This document shows positions 5,585 through 12,256 of a stretch of DNA of 12,256 nt, piece after piece; position 1 is the first letter of the stretch; each line of letters starts with the position of its first letter. Position numbers and translations under genes: made by a program. The notes under the pieces were generated by a model. The model worked only from the letters and a program-made list of their open reading frames with translations. It searched no databases and was not told where the DNA came from. Source of the stretch: CALHVR01 sp963528625. GTDB lineage: Bacteria > Fusobacteriota > Fusobacteriia > Fusobacteriales > Leptotrichiaceae. The stretch is taken from positions 1 to 12,256 of the forward strand of contig CAURVQ010000034.1 in NCBI GenBank assembly GCA_963528625.1, in the 5' to 3' direction.

Positions 5585-6415
5585 TTATTTTTTCAATATA
5601 AATTTTTCAATTACTTTTGCAACTCCGTCATTTTCATTTGTATCTGTCACATAATCAGCTTTATCTTTTATATGTTGTTTTGCATTTCCCATAGCAACAC
5701 CTATCCCTGCAAACTCCAACATTTCAATATCATTATTTTCATCTCCTATTGTCATTACATCTTTACTTTCTATTTTTTTCTCTAATTTTCCTAATAATTT
5801 TTGCAATCCTGTTTTCTTATTTGCATTTAATGGTAGTGCTTCAACTATATATGATTGACTTCTTATAAAAGCAATTTTTTCTCTCATATCTTCTGTCAAA
5901 CTAGCTTCAAATTTATTTATATCCTCTGGTTTTCCTGTAAACATTCCTTTAAATACAATTTCTTTGCTTTTAATAGCTTCATCTACACTTATTTTAGTTA
6001 AAGGACAAAATACGACTTTACTATCAAATACCGTTCTTTCATTTGGAATTTCGTCTTCCTCAGCCACAAAATAAAAATGTTCCTCTGATGTTATTGTAAA
6101 ATCTATATTAAAATCTTTTTTTAAACTATAAAGCCATTTTATTTCTTCTTTAGTTAATTCAAAATAATCAATTAGTTCCATATTTTTTGTTTTATAAATT
6201 GAACATCCATTATTTAAAATAATATATTCATTTCTATCTCCAAGCTCTAAACTATTATATAAAGGCATTGCACCAAATTTAGGTCTACCTGTACAAATTA
6301 CAACCTCTACTCCTTGATCTATTGCTTTTTTAATAGCTTCTTTTTGTTTTGGCATTATTTTTTTTTCATTATTTAATAATGTTCCATCCATATCAATTGC
6401 AACTAATTTTATCAT
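5585..6415 (-). CDS. Cof-type HAD-IIB phosphatase
   Basis: Cytoplasmic hydrolase of the haloacid dehalogenase superfamily, Cof subfamily, which removes phosphate from small phosphorylated metabolites (sugar phosphates, FMN and similar) using magnesium. Motif I DMDGT (8-12) holds the nucleophile Asp8 and acid/base Asp10. Motif II is the Thr in CTGRP (41-45). The motif III Lys is in NANKKTG (197-203), and motif IV is GDENNDIEML (224-233). The cap between about 85 and 190 is the IIB type. The 276 residues are normal. The start ATG at 6415 follows an AAGGA site. It is the last gene of the polC operon, only 19 bases after the acetyltransferase stop, and a bidirectional terminator follows. The natural substrate cannot be predicted. 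Confidence 0.9.
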   Translation of the reverse strand: MIKLVAIDMDGTLLNNEKKIMPKQKEAIKKAIDQGVEVVICTGRPKFGAMPLYNSLELGDRNEYIILNNGCSIYKTKNMELIDYFELTKEEIKWLYSLKKDFNIDFTITSEEHFYFVAEEDEIPNERTVFDSKVVFCPLTKISVDEAIKSKEIVFKGMFTGKPEDINKFEASLTEDMREKIAFIRSQSYIVEALPLNANKKTGLQKLLGKLEKKIESKDVMTIGDENNDIEMLEFAGIGVAMGNAKQHIKDKADYVTDTNENDGVAKVIEKFILKK

Positions 6416-6434
6416 TTATGTTCATCCTTTCTAT

Positions 6435-6968
6435 TTATTTTTTACTAATTTCATTCATCACTATGCAATAATCGTTAATTTGTTTTTTCATCCAAATTAT
6501 GTCTAACCATTCCCCAAATTTATACCCACTTTTTTCAAATCTACCTATTTCTATAAATCCATTTTTTGTATGAAATTTTATACTTTTTTCATTATTTCCA
6601 ACAATTATTGCAACCAAATTAACAATTCCTCGCTTTTTCATCTTTTTTTCAAATTCATCATACAATTTTTGTCCTAATCCTCTTGATCTTACTTCCATAT
6701 CAAGATATATACTCAAATCTGCAGAAAATCTATACGCTTTTCGCTCTCCAAATTCGGAACCATACGCATATCCTAATATATTTTTATACTCATCTTCTAT
6801 GACAAGATATGGAAATCCTTGATCTAATGTAGTCTTTATTCTTTTTCTCATTTCTTCTACATTAGGAATTTCTAATTCAAATGAAATTACTGTTTTTTCA
6901 ACATAAGGAGCATAAATTTTTTGAATTTTTTCAGCATCATTCAATACTGCATCTCTTACTTTTATCAC
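6435..6968 (-). CDS. GNAT N-acetyltransferase, phosphinothricin acetyltransferase-like
   Basis: Acetyl-CoA-dependent N-acetyltransferase of the Gcn5-related fold. Seen: an N-terminal VRDAVLNDAEKIQKIYAPYV stretch typical of the PAT/YncA branch, the acetyl-CoA pyrophosphate loop RSRGLG (94-99), and NNEKSIKFHTKNGFIEIG (125-142) as motif B. Length of 177 residues is normal; the last dozen residues are a lysine-rich tail. The start is GTG at 6968, chosen because AGGAGGA lies 6-7 bases upstream. It sits 15 bases after the polC stop and 19 bases before the HAD gene, so the three are co-transcribed. Members of this branch acetylate methionine sulfone/sulfoximine or phosphinothricin-like amino acids. 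The real substrate here is unknown, and a resistance role is not implied. Confidence 0.88.
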   Translation of the reverse strand: MIKVRDAVLNDAEKIQKIYAPYVEKTVISFELEIPNVEEMRKRIKTTLDQGFPYLVIEDEYKNILGYAYGSEFGERKAYRFSADLSIYLDMEVRSRGLGQKLYDEFEKKMKKRGIVNLVAIIVGNNEKSIKFHTKNGFIEIGRFEKSGYKFGEWLDIIWMKKQINDYCIVMNEISKK

Positions 6969-6983
6969 TAATATCCTCCTTTT

Positions 6984-9900
6984 TTAAAATAATGTTTGTT
7001 GACTTGTTGCAGGTAAATCATCTGGAATACAACCATTTCTTCTCATTAATTCTAAAACAGTTTTATTAAGTTTTGTTCTTTTAGTTAAGTCTTCTTGTGA
7101 TAAAAATTCTTCTTTTTCTCTTTCAGAAACTATATTTAATGCAACTGACTCCCCTAATCCATCCATTGCAATTAACGGCATTCTAATTTTACCATTTTCT
7201 ATTTTAAACGATTTTGCTTCTGACTTATAAATATCTACTTTTTCTAACTCAATCCCTCTATAATGCATCTCAATTAGAATTTCATAAAGAAACAATTCTT
7301 GTTTTTCCTTAGCATTTAAGTTCCCCTTTTTCTCTATTTCCATTCTTAATTTTTTTAATTCATCAACAGTTCTAAACATTGTAGTGAATTTAAAATCATC
7401 AACTTTTCTATTTAAAAAAGCTGTATAAAATTCTATTGGATAATAAACTTTAAAATATGCAATTCTAACTGCCATCATAACATATGCCACAGCATGCCCT
7501 TTAGGGAACATATATTTTATTTTTTTGCAAGATTCTATATACCAATCTTTTACTTTATGCTCTTTCATTATTTTAGAGTATTCTTCCCATTTTTCAGGAT
7601 TTTTTGTTGGTTGCCCCTTTCTTACAAATTCCATTATTGAAAATGCAAGTCCTTTTTCAATTCCATTATCAATTAAATAGTTCATAATATCATCTCTAAC
7701 CGTTATAACTTCACTTAAAGTTGCAATCCCTTGTCTTACATACTCTTGAGCATTATTAAGCCAAACATCTGTCCCATGTGAAAGTCCCGATATTCTTACT
7801 AATTCTGCAAAAGTTTTCGGTTTTGTATCAACTAACATTTGTTTTACAAAAGAAGTCCCAAACTCAGGTATTCCAGAAGTTCCCGTCAATGTTCCAATTT
7901 GTTCAGATGTAACACCTAAAGCTTCTGTCCCACTAAATAAACTCATTACTTTTTTATCGTCTAATGGAATTGTATAAATGTCAACACCTGTTAAATCTTG
8001 TAATATTCTCAATGTTGTAGGATCATCGTGTCCCAATATATCTAATTTTACTAATTGTTCATCCATTACATGATAGTCAAAATGTGTAGTTTTTGAATGT
8101 GATGTCATATCATTCGCAGGTCTTTGAATTGGACAAAAATCATAAATTGTTTTATCTTTAGGAACAACTATCATTCCTCCCGGATGTTGTCCTGTAGTTT
8201 TTCTTGCACCTTCACATCCTTGTGCAATTCTCATAATTTCAGCTCTTCTCTTACTAATTTCCGGTTTTCCTTCTATTTCTTCAAAATATTTTTTAACATA
8301 GCCGAAAGCATTTTTTTCTGCTAAAGTTCCAATAGTTCCAGCTCTAAAAACATTTTCAGATCCAAATAATTCTTCTGTATACTTATGAATTTCTCCTTGA
8401 TATTCTCCCGAAAAATTCAAGTCTATATCTGGTACTTTATCTCCATTGAATCCCATAAATACTTCAAACGGTATAGCATGTCCATCTTTTATGTATGGAG
8501 TTCCACACTCTGGACATTTCTTATCAAGTAAGTCTACTCCACTTCCTTCCACATTCGTAAATTCACTATTTTTACAATTTGGACATCTATAATGTGGATA
8601 AAGTCCATTTACTTCCGTTATTCCCATTAAATAAGCAACAATTGAAGATCCAACCGATCCACGTGACCCTACAAGATAGCCATTATCTAATGATTTTTTA
8701 ACTAATTTTTGTGCAATTAAATATAATACTGCAAATCCATTCCCAATTATTGAATTTAGCTCTTTTTCTACTCTTTCTTGTAAAAAATCAGGTATTTTAT
8801 CTCCATAAAGTTCATGTAATTTTTTATAAGACATTTCTTTTACTTCTTCTTCTGCACCTTCAATTTTGGGAGGATAAAATCCTGTTGGAACTGGTCTTAC
8901 CGGTTCTATCATATCATTAATTAAATTTGTATTTTCTATAACTACTTTTTCTGCTATATCTTTTCCTAAATAATCAAATTCTTTTAACATTTCATCTGTT
9001 GTTCTAAAATATAATTTTTTATCGGAATTAAATGTTTTTCTATCCATTCCACTTCCTAACACTAAAACGCTACGATTTATAGCTTCTCTTTCCTCTAAAT
9101 AGTGTGAATTTCCTGTTGCAACTACAATTTTTCCTAATTTTTGCCCAAGTTCATAAAAATATTTATTCATTTTTTTTATTTCATCTAAATTTTGTAACTC
9201 TCCACTATCATGTGAATCATTATAATTACTTACTGGATGAATTTCTATATAATCATAAAATTTTGCTTTTTCTTCAATTTCTTCTTTTTCTACACCACGC
9301 AAATATAAACTTACTAATTCTCCATTATTTTGAAATACATTTGACCCTGAACTTGCTAAAAGTAAATTTTCTCTATTTTTTTTCAATAATGACCTTGGTA
9401 TTCTCGGCTTTTTATTTCCAAAATATTCAATATGGGCTTTAGATACTAATTCATACAATGTTCTAAGTCCATCTTGATTTTTTACTAATATCATTGTATT
9501 TAATGTATCTGCATTTTGTATATTTGTTTGCAATTCTGTATTTATTTCTGTTAATTTTAACACTCCACGACTTAAAATCATATTTAAAAATTTTTGAAAA
9601 ATTCCTGCTGTTGCTTTAGCATCATCTACAGCCCTATGATGACTTTCAAGTGGAATACTAAAATAATTTGCAATATATTTCAATCCGTATCTTTTTTGAT
9701 CAGGTAATAATATTCTCGCTAATTGAAGAGTATCAATTACACTTGTTGAATATTCTAAATTCATTTCTTTTGCTTTTTGAGTTATAAATCCAACATCAAA
9801 TTTTGCATTATGTGCTACAACAGTTGTATCTTTGCAAAATTCTAAAAATTTAGGTAATATCGTTTCAATTTTTTCAGCATCTTTTACCATTTCATCTGTA

Positions 9901-11288
9901 ATTTTTGTTAAGTCCACTATTTCCTTTGGAATTGAAATTTCCGGATTTATAAAAACTGAAAATTTATCAATTATATCTTTCCCTTGTAATTTAACTGCTC
10001 CTATCTCAATTATTTTATCTTTAAAAGGATCTAATCCTGTCGTTTCAATATCAAATACAACATATATTTCCTCTTCAATCAATTTATCTTTCGGTTTTGT
10101 AATTATTTCCTGTTCATCATCAACCATATACGCTTCTAAACCAAATATTATTTTAAAATCATCATTTGCTTCTTTATACGCAAATGGAAATGAATGTACA
10201 ACTCCAAAATCTGTAATTGCTACCGCACTATGTCCAAATTCTTTAGCTCTTTTAGCTAAATTTTGTGCAGATACAACTCCAGACATTTCGCTCATATTTG
10301 TATGTGCATGAAGTTCAATTCTTTTTTTAGGTGAATTATCTACTCTTTTTGGCATTTCTTTTTTTATTTTATCTACTTTTTGTGTTCTTATATAGAACTC
10401 TTCGGTAAATTTATCAGGTTCAAATGTCCCTATTATTTTTACCCAATCTCCTTTTTTTAGTTCCACTTTTTCATCTCTATTAAAAAACATTTTACATTTT
10501 ATACTATCAGTATAATCTGTTATCATAAAATCACACATAATAGTTCCTGTTTTAGTTTCTCTTATATCAATATTAAATATATGACCTTCAAGTGCAATAG
10601 TTTCTCCAGCATGCATCGTTTCTAGTACATCAAACGAACTACTCTCTCTATCTGCTACCTTGTTCCTAAAATTATTATAAACTGTTTTTTCTTTTGTCCC
10701 TGTTGTAAAATGTTCTTGTGTTGGTTTGTAACTTGGAATATTTTCTAATTCCACTTCCTTTTCTAAATGTCCATATTTTTTTTCTATTTGTTCTTTTTCT
10801 TCTAAAAATTCTCCAACTACAAATTTTACTTTATATTGTTTTTTTAAAATTTCATTAAATAAAATTCCCATTTTTTTATCTAACTCATTTTTTTCTATTT
10901 GTTTTATTTGCTCTTCCGGTACACTTATTATAATTTCTGTTTCTGTCACTAATTCTAATTTATAAATAGAAAGTAAAATTTCTAATCCATGTGATTCTTT
11001 TTTATAATTTTGTATTATAAATTCAACAAATTCTTTTTCATTATTTTTTAATTTTTCTAAATTTACTTTCAATTTTATTTTTAGATCTAAATTTTCTCCA
11101 AATTTTTTATATAAAAGTTTTTTTAAATTAAAAATTTCATCATTCGCTTCATAATCATTAACTAACAAATGTAATTCAAGTTCTTTTTTTTGAGAAAACA
11201 AATTCAAATATTCTATCTCAAATTTTTTAATTCCATTTCTAATAATAAAATCCTCAGACGGTTTTATCTTTAAATATTTAATACTCAT
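6984..11288 (-). CDS. polC: DNA polymerase III alpha subunit, PolC type
   Basis: Replicative polymerase with built-in proofreading. Order in the 1434 residues: N-terminal domain (about 1-200), OB-fold (about 225-310), PHP domain starting RIELHAHTNMS (323-333) and continuing after the insert, DEDD 3'-5' exonuclease inserted in PHP (about 407-575; FDIETTGLD at 412-420, VAHNAKFDVGF at 491-501, HHRAVDDA at 550-557), palm/fingers with GSRGSVGSS (874-882), a four-Cys zinc module (C902, C905, C925, C928), and catalytic PDIDLNFSG (953-961). The C-terminus ends SQQTLF, fitting the beta-clamp binding motif. Length and order are those of Gram-positive PolC. One PHP position differs: TDF (359-361) where B. 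subtilis PolC has TDH. ATG 11288 follows GGGTGA. It is first in an operon with GNAT and HAD genes. Confidence 0.97.
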   Translation of the reverse strand: MSIKYLKIKPSEDFIIRNGIKKFEIEYLNLFSQKKELELHLLVNDYEANDEIFNLKKLLYKKFGENLDLKIKLKVNLEKLKNNEKEFVEFIIQNYKKESHGLEILLSIYKLELVTETEIIISVPEEQIKQIEKNELDKKMGILFNEILKKQYKVKFVVGEFLEEKEQIEKKYGHLEKEVELENIPSYKPTQEHFTTGTKEKTVYNNFRNKVADRESSSFDVLETMHAGETIALEGHIFNIDIRETKTGTIMCDFMITDYTDSIKCKMFFNRDEKVELKKGDWVKIIGTFEPDKFTEEFYIRTQKVDKIKKEMPKRVDNSPKKRIELHAHTNMSEMSGVVSAQNLAKRAKEFGHSAVAITDFGVVHSFPFAYKEANDDFKIIFGLEAYMVDDEQEIITKPKDKLIEEEIYVVFDIETTGLDPFKDKIIEIGAVKLQGKDIIDKFSVFINPEISIPKEIVDLTKITDEMVKDAEKIETILPKFLEFCKDTTVVAHNAKFDVGFITQKAKEMNLEYSTSVIDTLQLARILLPDQKRYGLKYIANYFSIPLESHHRAVDDAKATAGIFQKFLNMILSRGVLKLTEINTELQTNIQNADTLNTMILVKNQDGLRTLYELVSKAHIEYFGNKKPRIPRSLLKKNRENLLLASSGSNVFQNNGELVSLYLRGVEKEEIEEKAKFYDYIEIHPVSNYNDSHDSGELQNLDEIKKMNKYFYELGQKLGKIVVATGNSHYLEEREAINRSVLVLGSGMDRKTFNSDKKLYFRTTDEMLKEFDYLGKDIAEKVVIENTNLINDMIEPVRPVPTGFYPPKIEGAEEEVKEMSYKKLHELYGDKIPDFLQERVEKELNSIIGNGFAVLYLIAQKLVKKSLDNGYLVGSRGSVGSSIVAYLMGITEVNGLYPHYRCPNCKNSEFTNVEGSGVDLLDKKCPECGTPYIKDGHAIPFEVFMGFNGDKVPDIDLNFSGEYQGEIHKYTEELFGSENVFRAGTIGTLAEKNAFGYVKKYFEEIEGKPEISKRRAEIMRIAQGCEGARKTTGQHPGGMIVVPKDKTIYDFCPIQRPANDMTSHSKTTHFDYHVMDEQLVKLDILGHDDPTTLRILQDLTGVDIYTIPLDDKKVMSLFSGTEALGVTSEQIGTLTGTSGIPEFGTSFVKQMLVDTKPKTFAELVRISGLSHGTDVWLNNAQEYVRQGIATLSEVITVRDDIMNYLIDNGIEKGLAFSIMEFVRKGQPTKNPEKWEEYSKIMKEHKVKDWYIESCKKIKYMFPKGHAVAYVMMAVRIAYFKVYYPIEFYTAFLNRKVDDFKFTTMFRTVDELKKLRMEIEKKGNLNAKEKQELFLYEILIEMHYRGIELEKVDIYKSEAKSFKIENGKIRMPLIAMDGLGESVALNIVSEREKEEFLSQEDLTKRTKLNKTVLELMRRNGCIPDDLPATSQQTLF

Positions 11289-11320
11289 TTTTTCACCCTT
11301 TTTATTGTGTTCTTAATTAA

Positions 11321-11352
11321 ATTATATCAAAAAAGACTGGAATTTACCAGCC
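11321..11352 (-). promoter_or_regulatory. candidate polC operon promoter overlapping the upstream terminator
   Basis: Minus strand TATAAT (11326-11321) lies two bases after the T-run of the FMN reductase terminator and would start RNA near 11314, with a leader of about 25 bases. No good -35 is present at the expected spacing (TGGTAA at 11349-11344), so activity would depend on an extended or activated promoter, or polC may rely partly on readthrough. Confidence 0.4.
11329..11352 (-). terminator. intrinsic terminator after the FMN reductase gene
   Basis: Minus strand GGCTGG (11352-11347) and CCAGTC (11340-11335) pair with one G-U, loop TAAATT, followed by six T. It lies about 30 bases after the reductase stop. 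The 12-base word TGTTCTTAATTA occurs at both 11308-11319 and 11375-11386, flanking it. Confidence 0.7.
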
Positions 11353-11383
11353 TATTTATATTCTATTTTTGTTATGTTCTTAA

Positions 11384-11938
11384 TTATAAAGCAGTTAAAA
11401 ATTCATCTACTTGTTTATTTAATTCAGTCAATTCTTCTATTGAAGGCTTAAACATTCCTGTACTCCAAGTATCACCTGTAAATGTAAGTCCTACACCTTC
11501 CCCATAAATTAAATTCATTCTCATAAACGGCAATAATTCAGCTAAATTTCTTCTAACATTTGGTGCTTTTGGTGCTCCAGCTCCTGCAGTTATTGTAACA
11601 GGTTTTTGATGAACTGCTGATTCACCTCTACTATTATTCGGATCTAACGATCTTGATAGCCAATCAAGTACATTTTTTAATATTCCCGGAATTTGTCCAT
11701 TATATTCTGGTGAAAAGATCCAAATTCCATCAAATTCTTGTACATATTTTCTTAGATCATTTACTTCTAAAACGCCTCCATTTGACTCTAAATCTTGATT
11801 ATATAAAGGTATATTTTTATAATTCAATACTTTTACTTCTGCTCTATTCCCAATTAACTGTTTTACATTTTCTGCTATTGTAGCATGAAACGAATTTTCT
11901 CTAAATGATCCTATTATAAATAATATTTTTTTATTCAT
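11384..11938 (-). CDS. NADPH-dependent FMN reductase-like flavoprotein
   Basis: Flavodoxin-fold oxidoreductase of the NADPH-dependent FMN reductase family (includes chromate, quinone and azo reductases), cytoplasmic, using FMN and NAD(P)H. Seen: the FMN-phosphate loop GSFRENS (10-16), the SPEYNGQIPG signature (76-85) followed by LKNVLDWLSR (87-96), and ITAGAGAPKA (116-125). The 184 residues are the normal length. The ATG at 11938 gives the expected N-terminus MNKKILFIIGS, and an in-frame stop lies just upstream. However, no ribosome binding site sits next to it. The nearest, AAAGGAG, is about 45 bases upstream beyond a perfect inverted repeat. A promoter with TTGACA lies further up. A terminator follows the gene. 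The physiological electron acceptor cannot be read from sequence. Confidence 0.92.
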   Translation of the reverse strand: MNKKILFIIGSFRENSFHATIAENVKQLIGNRAEVKVLNYKNIPLYNQDLESNGGVLEVNDLRKYVQEFDGIWIFSPEYNGQIPGILKNVLDWLSRSLDPNNSRGESAVHQKPVTITAGAGAPKAPNVRRNLAELLPFMRMNLIYGEGVGLTFTGDTWSTGMFKPSIEELTELNKQVDEFLTAL

Positions 11939-11950
11939 TTTTTATTTAAC

Positions 11951-11979
11951 TATAATTATATAAATTTCATATAATTATA
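11951..11979 (-). repeat. perfect 11-bp inverted repeat between ribosome binding site and start codon
   Basis: TATAATTATAT (11951-11961) and ATATAATTATA (11969-11979) are perfect inverted copies with a 7-base spacer. The element sits in the FMN reductase leader between AAAGGAG (about 11984-11990) and the ATG. As an RNA hairpin it would shorten the effective distance from the ribosome binding site. As DNA it could bind a dimeric regulator. Confidence 0.6.
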
Positions 11980-12032
11980 ATTTTCTCCTTTCTCTATATT
12001 TTTAATTTTTTCTTAAATTATTATTACAAAGA

Positions 12033-12062
12033 GTTATATCATTAAATTACTATAATTGTCAA
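12033..12062 (-). promoter_or_regulatory. promoter of the FMN reductase gene
   Basis: Minus strand TTGACA (12062-12057), 18-base spacer, TATAAC (12038-12033). The -35 overlaps the palindrome AAGTACTT (12061-12068). Start expected near 12026, leaving an 88-base leader. Confidence 0.7.
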
Positions 12063-12136
12063 GTACTTAAATTTTCATCAATTTTTATTCAATTACAAAT
12101 TATTTAACGATATAAATTTATTGCCTAGAATTTAAA

Positions 12137-12158
12137 AGGATAAGAAAATTCTTATCCT
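12137..12158 (-). terminator. hairpin terminator after the right-edge gene
   Basis: AGGATAAGAA (12137-12146) and TTCTTATCCT (12149-12158) form a perfect 10-bp stem with a 2-base centre. On the minus strand it is followed by TTTTAAATTC, a short T-run. It lies about 43 bases after the stop codon of the partial gene. Confidence 0.65.
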
Positions 12159-12200
12159 CTCCATATTATTTTAAATTTATATAATTTTTAAAATATTTTA

Positions 12201-12256
12201 CTATATTCTATCTCCATTTTCATCAAAGAAATGTAATGCTTCTGTGTCAAATCCAA
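12201..12256 (-). CDS. partial gene (C-terminal end only), probably sugar ABC transporter ATPase
   Basis: Only the last 18 codons are in the window, ending GFDTEALHFFDENGDRI then TAG at 12203-12201. The L-HFFD-ENG-I pattern resembles the end of the TOBE domain in UgpC/MsmX/MalK-type ATPases, where a similar LHLFDPETG segment closes the protein. The tail is short, so the assignment is tentative. A second in-frame TAA follows at once and a hairpin terminator comes after it. No other open frame on either strand explains these bases better. Confidence 0.5.
   Translation of the reverse strand, partial: GFDTEALHFFDENGDRI

Noticed and set aside
9832..10311. 159-codon open frame antisense to polC
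   Set aside because: Lies wholly opposite the conserved PHP and exonuclease coding sequence, with no ribosome binding site.
11962..11973. Four-codon upstream frame in the FMN reductase leader as a regulatory peptide
   Set aside because: Its ATG is about 14 bases from AAAGGAG and the frame is too short to claim function. Kept only as a note to the hairpin.
1..12256. CRISPR arrays, tRNA or rRNA genes, insertion sequences
   Set aside because: No regularly spaced repeats, no cloverleaf-like or rRNA-like sequence and no transposase coding were found on reading both strands.

Overview
The window is strongly AT-rich on both strands. It carries a PolC-type replicative DNA polymerase, strong AGGAGG-type ribosome binding sites and consensus sigma70-type promoters. 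PolC together with this base composition fits Fusobacteriota (a Leptotrichia-like member is my best guess) or a low-GC Firmicute. This is inferred from gene content and codon use, not from a marker gene.

Layout from left to right. A purine permease of the AzgA/PbuG type (133-1503, minus) and a CNNM/CorC-like membrane protein with CBS domains (1622-2923, minus) come first. Then comes a 765-base stretch without an annotated-size gene (2924-3688). A ROK-family glucokinase-like sugar kinase (3689-4630, minus) is divergent from a small helix-turn-helix/coiled-coil protein of unknown role (4929-5522, plus). A bidirectional terminator separates that protein from a converging minus-strand operon. In transcription order this operon is polC (11288-6984), a GNAT acetyltransferase (6968-6435) and a Cof-type HAD phosphatase (6415-5585). 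Upstream of polC lies an NADPH-dependent FMN reductase-like flavoprotein (11384-11938, minus). The right edge holds the last codons of a minus-strand gene that looks like a sugar ABC transporter ATPase.

The most interesting part is the gap at 2924-3357. Two consensus promoters (both with 17-base spacers) point away from each other. The minus-strand promoter drives a short mRNA with a near-perfect Shine-Dalgarno sequence, a 23-codon ORF for a lysine-tipped hydrophobic peptide, and an intrinsic terminator. The plus-strand promoter drives a roughly 60-nt RNA ending in its own terminator. Bases 3307-3320 of that RNA can pair over 14 continuous positions (13 Watson-Crick plus one G-U) with the start-codon region of the small ORF. 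A second 6-base match lies in the same antiparallel order in the mRNA leader. The Shine-Dalgarno sequence can also be sequestered in a hairpin. This is the architecture of a divergent type I toxin-antitoxin locus (like shoB/ohsC or zor/orz of E. coli), and I do not recognise the peptide from any described family.

The remaining genes are housekeeping or metabolic: nucleobase uptake, sugar phosphorylation, redox flavoprotein, replication. Secondary observations are a perfect dyad at the probable start site of the permease promoter, a perfect 11-bp inverted repeat between a distant ribosome binding site and the FMN reductase start, a missing histidine in the PolC PHP domain, and a gene-free stretch (3404-3688) with degenerate repeated words.
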